A stretch of DNA of 13,290 nucleotides from an uncultured Spartobacteria bacterium. GTDB lineage: Bacteria; Verrucomicrobiota; Verrucomicrobiia; Chthoniobacterales; UBA6821. The stretch lies in contig CAIKYN010000246.1 of the NCBI GenBank assembly GCA_903831635.1, positions 1-13,290 of the forward strand. Reading direction: 5' to 3'. Of this stretch, positions 7,060 through 13,290 are shown one piece after another; the first letter of the stretch is position 1, and every line of letters begins with the position of its first letter. A program made the translations under genes and the position numbers. A model generated the notes under the pieces. It was given only the letters and a program-made list of their open reading frames with translations, was not told where the DNA came from and did not search any database.

Positions 7060-8317
7060 TCTGATTTCCTGGCGATAAAAGCAGTGCAACAAGGCTGATC
7101 AGCGCCATGGCGGCGAGATAGAATCCAACGGATCCAAGCCCGTGGCTCATGGCAAGCGATGTAGCCAGATAGGGAGTCAGAGAGGCACCAAGAATTCCGG
7201 CGATGTTGAAGGCGATCGAGGCTCCGGTGTAACGGACCTCCACAGGGAAGAGTTCTGAAAGAAACGTCCCGAGTGGTGCGTAGGTGACCCCCATGAGCAG
7301 AAAACCGATAATGAGTGTCGCGATCACGCCGGGAGTTCCAGCAGAGAAGAGCGGTCCGAAGCAGAGGCCGAAGAGCAGAATCGCCACGGTCGCCAGAAGG
7401 AGCATGTTCCGACGTCCGATGCGCGAGGAGATCCATGCGGTGCAGGGAATCGAGAGGGCGAAGAAGAGTACGCCGGCAAGCTGGATGATCAAGAAAGTCT
7501 CACGGGAGTAGCCCAGATGCGTTGTGCCCCACGAGAGGGAGAAGACGATAAGGATGTAAAAAATCACAAAGGTCGCGACCGCGGCAAACGTTCCGAGAAT
7601 CACAGGACGGAGATGGTTGCGCACGAGATCCAGCATCGGGAGGGCGACATGACTTCTCCGGGACGACGCCTCCAAGAAAGCAGGCGTCTCGGTGATATTG
7701 AGCCGGACATAGAGTCCGACGAGCACCAGCACGCTGCTCGCAAGGAAGGGAACGCGCCAACCCCATGTCAGGAAACTTCCGGCATCGAGGTGCTTGCTGA
7801 GCAGAAGGAAGATGGTCCCGGAGAAGAGGAAGCCGATCGGAGCTCCAAGCTGGGGAAACATGCCGTACCAGTCGCGTTTACCGGGAGGAGCATTCTCGGT
7901 GGCAAGCAGCACTGCGCCACCCCATTCCCCTCCGAGACCGAAGCCCTGTCCAAAACGGCAGAGGGCTAGAAGGATAGGCGCAGCCAGGCCAATTGAGGCG
8001 TAGGTCGGCAGAAGCCCGACCAAGACCGTGGAGAGACCCATCGTCAGAAGGGCTGCAACCAAGGTCGTTTTTCTTCCAATCCGATCACCGAAATGACCGA
8101 AAAAGAGCGAACCTAGCGGCCTGGCGAAGAAGGCCAGGGAGAAGGTCGCCAGTGATTGCAGCGTGGCCGCCGTGGGATCGCCCTGAGGAAAGAAGAGTTT
8201 CGGAAAAACAAGGACTGCTGCCGTTGCGTAGATGTAGAAATCGAAGAACTCGATCGCCGTTCCCGCAAGGCTCGCTAGAAGAACCCGGAAAGCGGAGTTT
8301 TTGGGGGCTGCGGTCAT
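7022..8317 (-). CDS. MHS-family (metabolite:H+ symporter) MFS transporter
   Basis: This 431-residue, twelve-helix protein belongs to the metabolite:H+ symporter branch of the MFS that includes ProP, KgtP and ShiA. Supporting motifs are GTAIEFFDFYIYATA (residues 19-33), ARPLGSLFFGHFGDRIGRKTTL (65-86, in two runs around the motif A loop) and RFGQGFGLGGEWGGAVLLATENAP (121-144). The acidic residues in helix 1 (E23, D26) are typical for proton coupling in this group. The substrate, likely an organic acid, a shikimate-like compound or an osmolyte, cannot be decided. It starts 11 bases after the tex stop and is probably co-transcribed with it. No Shine-Dalgarno motif precedes the ATG. Its C-terminal tail overlaps the C39-like gene by 38 bases. 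Confidence 0.93.
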   Translation of the reverse strand: MTAAPKNSAFRVLLASLAGTAIEFFDFYIYATAAVLVFPKLFFPQGDPTAATLQSLATFSLAFFARPLGSLFFGHFGDRIGRKTTLVAALLTMGLSTVLVGLLPTYASIGLAAPILLALCRFGQGFGLGGEWGGAVLLATENAPPGKRDWYGMFPQLGAPIGFLFSGTIFLLLSKHLDAGSFLTWGWRVPFLASSVLVLVGLYVRLNITETPAFLEASSRRSHVALPMLDLVRNHLRPVILGTFAAVATFVIFYILIVFSLSWGTTHLGYSRETFLIIQLAGVLFFALSIPCTAWISSRIGRRNMLLLATVAILLFGLCFGPLFSAGTPGVIATLIIGFLLMGVTYAPLGTFLSELFPVEVRYTGASIAFNIAGILGASLTPYLATSLAMSHGLGSVGFYLAAMALISLVALLLSPGNQTKEGVGNSAGLR

Positions 8318-8328
8318 TGGGATCGCTT

Positions 8329-10638
8329 TTAGAATTTCTTCTGCTGAGCCTGGGAGAACCAGTCTCCACCCGTTCCTGGCTTTCCGGAATCGTTGCGCAT
8401 GTAGCGGCTGAGGTCCTCGCCTCTTCCTTGGCCTCGGCGATCGCCACCCGGCGAACCCTTCGGATCACGAGGGGTGAGATCAACCTTGGTCTTCAGTGAG
8501 AGAGCGATGCGCTTGCGCGGCAAATCGACCTCCATGACGGTTGTTTGGACTTTCTGGCCGACCTTGAGGAATTCGGCAGGGTTCTTCACGAAATCATCGC
8601 TGATCTGGCTAATATGAACGAGTCCGTCCTGATGGACCCCAATGTCAACGAAGGCTCCGAAGGCGGTGACATTCGTCACGATGCCGGGCAGTTTCATCCC
8701 CGGTTGGAGATCCTCCATCTTCTCGACTCCCTCGGCGAAGCTGAAGGCCTCGAACTGCTCTCGGGGATCACGTCCCGGTTTCGCTAATTCAGCCACGATG
8801 TCCTTGAGCGTCGGGAGTCCCACTTCGGGGGTTACGTAGCGGTCAAGTTTGATTGCGGCGCGCTTTGCCGGATCACGCAGAAGATCCTGCACCGTACAGC
8901 CGAGATCGGACGCCATGCGGTCGACGAGTTCGTAACGCTCCGGATGGACGGAGCTGGCATCGAGGGGATGTGCCCCATCGCGAATGCGCAGGAAACCAGC
9001 CGCCTGCTCGAACGCCTTTGGCCCCAGGCCGCTGATCTTGAGAAGTTCGGCACGGGACTTGAAGGGGCCGTTGGTATCGCGGTGGGTGACAAGACTGGCG
9101 GCAGTCCGGGAGTTGAGACCAGAGACATAGGCTAGCAGATGGCGTGAAGCAGTGTTGAGTTCGACACCGACTTTGTTCACGCAGGAGATGACGACATCGT
9201 CGAGGGAGCGCTTCAGAGCTGCTTGATCGACATCATGCTGGTACTGGCCGACACCGATCGACTTGGGATCAAGCTTTACAAGCTCAGCAAGCGGATCCAT
9301 CAGACGGCGTCCGATCGAGACCGCTCCGCGAACGGTGAGATCAAGATCGGGGAATTCCTCACGGGCGATCTCGCTCGCCGAGTAGATCGAGGCACCGCTC
9401 TCGCTGACCACGACGATCTGGATGGAAGAGGGAAGCTTCAGCTTCTTCACAAAGGTTTCGGTCTCGCGCGAGGCTGTGCCGTTACCGATGGCGATCGCTT
9501 CCACCTTGTGGAGGCGGACCATATTGAGGATAGCCTCGGCAGCTTCGAGTTCCTCCCCCCTGCTCCGGCCCGGGTAGATAACCTCGTTGGCCAAGAGTTT
9601 TCCCTGACGGTCGAGCAGGACGACCTTGCAGCCGGTGCGGAATCCCGGATCAATGCCGAGGGTGATCTTCTGTCCGAGCGGTGAGGCGAGCAGGAGCTCC
9701 CGGAGGTTATCGGCAAAGACACGTATCGCCTCCTCGTCGGCTTTCTTTTTGTAGAAACCGCGTGCTTCGACCTCCATGGCGAATCCCAACAAACGCTTGA
9801 GGCAATCATCACAAGCGAGCTTCACTTGATCTGCGGCCTTGGAATTACCCCGCACAAAGAGGCTGTAGAGGGTCCCCAATGCCTCGCTCTCGGGAGGCGT
9901 GAGGCGGAAGTAGAGGAATCCCTCGGTCTCACCGCGACGCATGGCGAGAATGCGGTGCGAGGGTGCCGTGGCGGCGGGCTCACTCCAGTCGAAGTAGTCC
10001 TTGAACTTCGCCCCTTCCTCTTCCTTGCCTGAGATGAGTGTTGATTTGATGACTCCTTTGTTCAGGTAAAGGCTGCGGAGTTGGGCACGGGCTGTGGCAT
10101 CATCATTGATGCGCTCCGCGAGGATGTCTCGGGCTCCCGCCAGAACGGCAGCCACGGAATCTACGGTCGAGGTCTTGGCGTCGACAGTCACGGAGTTGCC
10201 CACATAAGGCGCGGCGAGAGCCTCAGGATCGGTTGAGGGATCCTGAGCCCAGAGAATCTCCGAGAGGGGTTCCAATCCAAGTTCCTTGGCAATGGTCGCG
10301 CGGGTGCGTTTCCTTGGCTTGAACGGCAAGTAGATATCTTCAAGCGAATTGAGCGTGGCTGCCGTCTCCACCTTCACGCGGAGTTCCTCGGTGAGGAGTT
10401 TGCGTTCATCAAGAGATGCAAGAATCGACTCACGACGCTTATCGAGCACCTCGAGTTGCTCTAGGCGGTCTCTAATCGCGGTGATCTTTACCTCATCGAG
10501 TTCCCCCGTGCGTTCCTTGCGGTATCGGGCGATGAAGGGAACCGTGGCACCCTCTTCGAGAAGTACTGCGGTAGCGGCAACCTGACGGGCCTGAAGGCCG
10601 AGTTCGTTGGTGATTTGGACGAGATGTTTTTCGATCAC
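8329..10638 (-). CDS. tex: Tex family RNA-binding transcription accessory protein
   Basis: This 769-residue protein is full length for Tex. It shows the N-terminal Tex domain (about residues 1-190, with VPFIARYRKERTGELDE at 33-49 and YLPFKPRKRTRATIA at 103-117), a YqgF/RNase H-like domain beginning ITLGIDPGFRTGCKV (325-339), helix-hairpin-helix repeats at about 495-555 (VSGLNSRTAASLV, KISGLGPKAFEQAAGFLRI) and an S1 RNA-binding domain at about 646-718 (VTNVTAFGAFVDIGVHQDGLVHIS). A basic, glycine-rich tail follows (719-769). Tex is a conserved cytoplasmic nucleic-acid-binding protein linked to transcription and RNA handling. The start is a GTG at 10638-10636; MIEKHL matches the typical Tex opening. 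No Shine-Dalgarno motif is seen. The PHP gene lies 67 bases upstream on the same strand, and the MHS transporter follows after 11 bases. Confidence 0.96.
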   Translation of the reverse strand: MIEKHLVQITNELGLQARQVAATAVLLEEGATVPFIARYRKERTGELDEVKITAIRDRLEQLEVLDKRRESILASLDERKLLTEELRVKVETAATLNSLEDIYLPFKPRKRTRATIAKELGLEPLSEILWAQDPSTDPEALAAPYVGNSVTVDAKTSTVDSVAAVLAGARDILAERINDDATARAQLRSLYLNKGVIKSTLISGKEEEGAKFKDYFDWSEPAATAPSHRILAMRRGETEGFLYFRLTPPESEALGTLYSLFVRGNSKAADQVKLACDDCLKRLLGFAMEVEARGFYKKKADEEAIRVFADNLRELLLASPLGQKITLGIDPGFRTGCKVVLLDRQGKLLANEVIYPGRSRGEELEAAEAILNMVRLHKVEAIAIGNGTASRETETFVKKLKLPSSIQIVVVSESGASIYSASEIAREEFPDLDLTVRGAVSIGRRLMDPLAELVKLDPKSIGVGQYQHDVDQAALKRSLDDVVISCVNKVGVELNTASRHLLAYVSGLNSRTAASLVTHRDTNGPFKSRAELLKISGLGPKAFEQAAGFLRIRDGAHPLDASSVHPERYELVDRMASDLGCTVQDLLRDPAKRAAIKLDRYVTPEVGLPTLKDIVAELAKPGRDPREQFEAFSFAEGVEKMEDLQPGMKLPGIVTNVTAFGAFVDIGVHQDGLVHISQISDDFVKNPAEFLKVGQKVQTTVMEVDLPRKRIALSLKTKVDLTPRDPKGSPGGDRRGQGRGEDLSRYMRNDSGKPGTGGDWFSQAQQKKF

Positions 10639-10705
10639 AGGATGAGTTATGGGGAATGGGTAATAGAGCGGCTCGGGGATGGAGGAAGCTTTTTTGGAGA
10701 AGTGA
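10639..10705 (-). other. Short gap between the PHP gene and tex
   Basis: These 67 bases separate the PHP stop from the tex GTG on the same strand. I see no stable hairpin followed by a T-run and no clear promoter, so co-transcription of the two genes is possible. The tex start region lacks a Shine-Dalgarno sequence. Confidence 0.4.
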
Positions 10706-11449
10706 TTACTTTGAGGAGGGGTTCTCGTCGTCCCAGATCAATGGAGCTGGTTGGGCTTCAGGCCGTGGATTCGAATTGAAGACGCGGAACCAATTACCGA
10801 GATTCTTTTTCATTCCCTCCGAGAAGGAGAGGTAGTTTTCGTTTCGCTCGCCCCCTTTTGGGATGGCGTTGAGAACAGCGGTGACGGAGAGTTCGGCCAG
10901 ATCGTACGCGGTCGAGCAAATGCCGGCGGCAGAGGCATGGTGCGCGTCGCTCGCAGCAGTGCCGGCAAGGCCGCGACGGGTTGCGTAGGCCGCAGCCTTG
11001 GCATTGAACCCACGCAGGGTGACGGCCGCATTGAAGGTCTCAAGAGCCGCCAGATCAAGCTGGTCGAGGATCTCTTCACGGATGCCCGCGCGGAAAGAGT
11101 CGTAGGGGTGGGGGGCGATGCAGATCCCGCCCCGTTCCTTCACGGCCGCGGCCACTTCGAGAGCAGGTACTCCCTTCATGTTCGGAAGAGTCACGCCCAG
11201 GCAGAGAAGATGGCCATCGGCTGTGGAGACCTCGACGCCGGGAATGATCAGGAAGCCATCAACAGGAAGTCCATCCGCTCTCATCAGTCCCGCTTTGGTG
11301 AGATGGGCGACGGCGTCGCAGGTGTTGTGGTCGGTGACCGCGATACCGCTCAGGCCGCGCTGTTTTGCTGCCTGAATCATGGCTTCCGGCGAGCCGCATG
11401 CATCCGCCGAGTAATGGGTGTGGAGATGCAGGTCAAAGGCGTGGCGCAT
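10706..11449 (-). CDS. PHP-domain metal-dependent phosphoesterase
   Basis: This 247-residue protein has the full set of PHP metal-binding motifs: FDLHLHTHYSADA (residues 5-17, His8 and His10), VTDHNT (38-43, Asp40 and His41), PGVEVSTADGHLL (70-82, Glu73 and His80), APHPYD (112-117, His114), ETFNA (137-141) and ASDAHHA (166-172, Asp168 and His170). Such stand-alone PHP proteins are phosphoesterases with a tri-metal site; relatives include the nucleoside 3',5'-bisphosphate phosphatase TrpH and histidinol phosphatase. The substrate is not clear from sequence. The C-terminal 40 residues are a proline- and asparagine-rich tail. The ATG at 11449-11447 begins right before the first motif, as usual for the family. 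It may be the first gene of a PHP-tex-MHS unit. Confidence 0.92.
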   Translation of the reverse strand: MRHAFDLHLHTHYSADACGSPEAMIQAAKQRGLSGIAVTDHNTCDAVAHLTKAGLMRADGLPVDGFLIIPGVEVSTADGHLLCLGVTLPNMKGVPALEVAAAVKERGGICIAPHPYDSFRAGIREEILDQLDLAALETFNAAVTLRGFNAKAAAYATRRGLAGTAASDAHHASAAGICSTAYDLAELSVTAVLNAIPKGGERNENYLSFSEGMKKNLGNWFRVFNSNPRPEAQPAPLIWDDENPSSK

Positions 11450-11466
11450 GGGAAAAAAGGCTGAAG

Positions 11467-11494
11467 GAAAAATGAAAAATGAAAAATGAAAAAA
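11467..11494 (+). repeat. Tandem heptamer GAAAAAT, three perfect copies and one variant
   Basis: Three exact GAAAAAT units are followed by GAAAAAA, ending 18 bases from the PHP start codon when read on that gene's upstream side. The tract lies just upstream of the PHP gene. The 16-base string from 11464 to 11479 recurs in inverted orientation at 11671-11686. Confidence 0.9.
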
Positions 11495-11533
11495 GGGATC
11501 CAGTTTGGAAGTGTCACTTCAAGTGGCGAAGAA

Positions 11534-11574
11534 CACGAAGAGAGAGATTGATTCAGAACAAGCACCTCTTCGTG
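11534..11574. repeat. Inverted repeat with 9-base arms, possible hairpin
   Basis: CACGAAGAG at 11534-11542 is the exact reverse complement of CTCTTCGTG at 11566-11574, leaving a 23-base loop. On the plus strand CTTTTG follows, a weak T-run, so it is not a convincing terminator. It lies in the spacer between two divergent genes, where a terminator would not be expected. Confidence 0.7.
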
Positions 11575-11598
11575 CTTTTGCATGATGCCGAGAGAGTC

Positions 11599-11611
11599 TT
11601 TTAGACTAAAA
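11599..11611. repeat. 13-base palindrome in the PHP/DUF1802 spacer
   Basis: TTTTAGACTAAAA has 6-base arms around a single central base. It could be an operator for a dimeric regulator of either divergent gene, or simply AT-rich sequence; no recognised regulator motif is matched. Confidence 0.45.
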
Positions 11612-11669
11612 ATTTGGAAGACTGTTTGCCGAAAGTTACAAATTAGGCGCATGGAGCGGGAGTTTCCTC

Positions 11670-11690
11670 CTTTTTCATTTTTCCTTTTTC
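11670..11690 (-). repeat. Inverted heptamer tract matching the one at 11467
   Basis: Read on the minus strand this is GAAAAAG, GAAAAAT, GAAAAAG. It pairs perfectly over 16 bases (11671-11686) with 11464-11479, so the two tracts are an inverted pair about 190 bases apart. It ends 16 bases before the DUF1802 start codon. Confidence 0.88.
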
Positions 11691-11706
11691 GTTCAGAGTT
11701 ATCTCC

Positions 11707-12270
11707 ATGGCTATTGCGTTCAAAGAATGGGCCTTGGTCTGTGAGGCTCTCGGAAGCGGGGAGCAGAGTGTCATTCTCCGTAAAGGCGGTATTGCCGAGG
11801 GGAAGAGCGGCTTTGGCTTTGATCATGACGAGTTCTACCTCTTCCCCACGTGGTTCCACGGCCAGATCGATAAGGTGAGAAAGGAGGATGCAGTTCTCCC
11901 GGAGCAGGCACCCGAGCAGGTGACGGTAAGTTATGCAGCAATCCTGGAATGGAGTGGTCGCATTGACGATAAGGAGGTCGCTCATCGTTTGAGTGAACTC
12001 CATGTGCTCGATGCTTCGGTGATCGAGGAGCGTTTTGTTTATGATACTAAGTCCGGTTCTCTCGGTGGGAATGGCATCAATGTCGCCTTTGTTCGGGTTT
12101 ACAGACTGGAACCGGCCTCCACACTCCCCATGAGAAAAGAATTCGGAGGATGCCGCTCCTGGATCGAGCTTCCCGAGGGGGATTTCGGTGCCATGGTTTC
12201 CGTTCTTAGCGATGAAGAGCATACACGCCGCCGGGAGCTTTTTGCACGGTTACTCGGGGTGACTTTTTGA
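11707..12270 (+). CDS. DUF1802 family protein of unknown function
   Basis: This 187-residue protein opens MAIAFKEWALVCEALGSGEQ and continues SVILRKGGIAEG, DHDEFYLFPTWFHG and later LHVLDASVIEERF and RVYRLE. The KEWA...AL..G.Q...LRKGGI.E pattern with FPT..H is the hallmark of DUF1802, a family without established biochemistry. No signal peptide or membrane helix is seen, so it should be cytoplasmic. It lies 97 bases upstream of pyrG on the same strand with only a weak hairpin between, so co-transcription is possible. The ATG is the first in the frame that gives the conserved opening; the region just upstream has no Shine-Dalgarno motif. No function is proposed. Confidence 0.85.
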   Translation: MAIAFKEWALVCEALGSGEQSVILRKGGIAEGKSGFGFDHDEFYLFPTWFHGQIDKVRKEDAVLPEQAPEQVTVSYAAILEWSGRIDDKEVAHRLSELHVLDASVIEERFVYDTKSGSLGGNGINVAFVRVYRLEPASTLPMRKEFGGCRSWIELPEGDFGAMVSVLSDEEHTRRRELFARLLGVTF

Positions 12271-12275
12271 AAACC

Positions 12276-12297
12276 AGTTCCCCCTGGATGGGGAATT
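12276..12297 (+). repeat. Hairpin between DUF1802 and pyrG
   Basis: Bases 12276-12283 and 12290-12297 pair over 8 positions (one G-U) around a 6-base loop, with four G-C pairs at the loop end. No T-run follows on the plus strand, so it is a poor intrinsic terminator there; it may affect RNA stability or partly terminate DUF1802 transcription. Confidence 0.5.
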
Positions 12298-12320
12298 AAG
12301 GGAAATCTTTCACCGTGCCG

Positions 12321-12371
12321 ATGGCCGAGCTGGATTTTCCGACGGGCCTCCCTATGCTCTCCAGTCCATGA
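12321..12371 (+). other. Possible 16-codon upstream reading frame overlapping the pyrG start
   Basis: An ATG at 12321 opens a frame for MAELDFPTGLPMLSSP, ending in TGA at 12369-12371, which overlaps the pyrG ATG as ATGA. Such an overlap would allow translational coupling in a genome lacking Shine-Dalgarno motifs. Nothing else supports expression, and a chance frame is quite possible. Confidence 0.2.
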
Positions 12372-13290
12372 AGTATATTTTCGTGACAGGTGGTGTGGTC
12401 AGCTCTCTTGGAAAAGGCCTCGCAGCCGCTTCCTTGGGCACTCTTCTGGAGCATCGCGGATTGCGAGTGACGCTGCAGAAGCTTGATCCCTACCTGAATG
12501 TCGATCCCGGCACGATGAATCCTCTCCAGCATGGTGAGGTATATGTATTGGCCGACGGAGCGGAGACCGACCTCGATCTCGGGCACTATGAGCGCTTTAC
12601 CAAGTGCGTGCTTACCCGAGACAACAATTTGACGAGCGGGCAGGTCTACGAGACCGTCCTTGCAAAGGAGCGGCGCGGCGATTACCTCGGCAAAACTGTT
12701 CAGGTGATCCCTCACATCACCGACGAGATCAAAAACCGGATCCGAACCCTTGAGCAGGCTGGTAATGCCGATGTCCTCATCACGGAAATTGGCGGCACCA
12801 CAGGGGATATCGAGGGACTTCCCTTCCTCGAAGCGATCCGCCAGTTCATTCTTCAGGTGGGGCATGAGAATGCGATTCTCCTTCACGTGACCCTCGTTCC
12901 TTACATCAAGGCTGCCGGTGAACTTAAGACCAAGCCGACCCAGCAGAGTGTCGCCAAACTCCGTGAGATCGGTCTCCAGCCCGAGGTGCTAATTTGCCGT
13001 ACGGAAAAGCCTCTGGAAGAAGATGTCCGCGAGAAGCTCTCCCTCTACTGCAATGTGCCGATCAGCTCCGTGATCGAGGCGAGGGATGTTGAGAACTCTA
13101 TCTATGAGTTCCCCCTGATGCTTCAGGCGGAGGGCCTGGATGAGAAGGTCTGCAAGCTACTTCATCTCGAGACACCTCCTGCCGACATGGAGCGATGGAA
13201 GATGATCGTCCATTCGATCGTGCATCCTTCGCGTCGTGTGAAGATCGCCGTGGTTGGCAAGTACGTGGAACTTCAGGACGCCTATAAGAG
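12368..13290 (+). CDS. pyrG: CTP synthase, N-terminal part
   Basis: The frame stays open from the ATG at 12368 to the right edge, giving 307 residues of an enzyme usually about 540 long. It opens with MKYIFVTGGVVSSLGKGLAA (residues 1-20, the ATP-binding loop), then LQKLDPYLNVDPGTMNPLQH, DGAETDLDLGHYERF and the EIGGTTGDIEGLPFLEAIRQ segment that lies in the UTP/Mg site. KTKPTQQSV and the start of the glutaminase domain (VKIAVVGKYVELQDAY near the edge) follow. The enzyme aminates UTP to CTP using glutamine and ATP, the last step of de novo CTP synthesis in the cytoplasm. All amidoligase motifs visible are intact. It is 97 bases downstream of DUF1802; no Shine-Dalgarno motif precedes the ATG. Confidence 0.97.
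   Translation, partial: MKYIFVTGGVVSSLGKGLAAASLGTLLEHRGLRVTLQKLDPYLNVDPGTMNPLQHGEVYVLADGAETDLDLGHYERFTKCVLTRDNNLTSGQVYETVLAKERRGDYLGKTVQVIPHITDEIKNRIRTLEQAGNADVLITEIGGTTGDIEGLPFLEAIRQFILQVGHENAILLHVTLVPYIKAAGELKTKPTQQSVAKLREIGLQPEVLICRTEKPLEEDVREKLSLYCNVPISSVIEARDVENSIYEFPLMLQAEGLDEKVCKLLHLETPPADMERWKMIVHSIVHPSRRVKIAVVGKYVELQDAYK

Larger units (their letters stand above)
11450..11706. other. Intergenic spacer between divergent PHP and DUF1802 genes
   Basis: This 257-base stretch must hold the promoters of the divergent PHP and DUF1802 genes. It is bounded on both sides by inverted A/T-rich heptamer tracts and contains a 9-base-pair hairpin (11534-11574), an 11-base palindrome CACTTCAAGTG (11515-11525) and a 13-base palindrome (11599-11611). 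Base use is more A-rich than in the neighbouring genes. An open frame runs across it on the minus strand, but that frame overlaps PHP and DUF1802 in antisense and has no recognisable protein features. No tRNA or recognisable small RNA is visible. Confidence 0.6.

Noticed and set aside
10751..11464. Plus-strand open frame of 237 codons
   Set aside because: It is antisense to the PHP gene, whose full metal-binding motif set shows which strand codes.
11377..12222. Minus-strand open frame of 281 codons across the spacer and opposite DUF1802
   Set aside because: It lies antisense to a recognised DUF1802 gene and overlaps the PHP gene; its predicted product shows no family motif, and its length follows from the coding frame opposite.
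12276..12297. Intrinsic terminator after DUF1802
   Set aside because: The stem is reasonable but no T-run follows on the plus strand, so it is listed only as a hairpin.
12296..12886. Minus-strand open frame of 196 codons opposite pyrG
   Set aside because: It is antisense to the strongly conserved pyrG frame and has no recognisable protein features.

Overview
The window looks like ordinary chromosomal DNA from a Gram-negative (diderm) bacterium. It carries a complete inner-membrane/periplasmic Mla lipid-transport set plus the start of MlaA, and several proteins with export signals. The mix of an mla cluster without mlaB, a DUF1802 protein and two papain-like exported proteins, together with the absence of Shine-Dalgarno motifs, would suit Verrucomicrobiota or a relative. 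That placement is an inference; no rRNA or other marker gene is present to settle it. No phage, insertion sequence, tRNA, rRNA or CRISPR array is visible.

Region 1 (1-4343, minus strand) is a tight operon read right to left: bioA, mlaE, mlaF, mlaD, mlaC, then mlaA, which runs off the left edge. Successive genes overlap by 4, 1 or 4 bases or are separated by 7 or 26 bases. The Mla proteins form an ABC transporter (MlaE permease, MlaF ATPase, MlaD MCE subunit), a periplasmic lipid carrier (MlaC) and an outer-membrane component (MlaA). Together they move phospholipids between the two membranes. The biotin-synthesis aminotransferase BioA is the first gene of this unit and is translationally coupled to mlaE; no other bio gene is in the window.

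Region 2 (4404-10638) is compact and alternates strands. It holds an MFS transporter (+), an exported papain-like protein (-), a membrane-anchored C39-like peptidase (+), an MHS-family transporter (-) and the RNA-binding factor Tex (-). The two convergent pairs overlap tail to tail by 73 and 38 bases. The two cysteine-peptidase-like genes have start codons that overlap head to head. Almost no non-coding DNA remains in this 6.2 kb.

Region 3 (10706-13290) holds a PHP-domain phosphoesterase (-), then a 257-base spacer bounded by inverted A-rich heptamer tracts and containing a hairpin, then a DUF1802 gene (+) and the first two thirds or less of pyrG, CTP synthase (+), which runs off the right edge.

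Most genes belong to well-known families. I do not see a clear new defence or mobile system. The items most worth a second look are the bioA-mla fusion operon, the fully overlapping four-gene block, the absence of Shine-Dalgarno motifs, and the repeat-bounded spacer.
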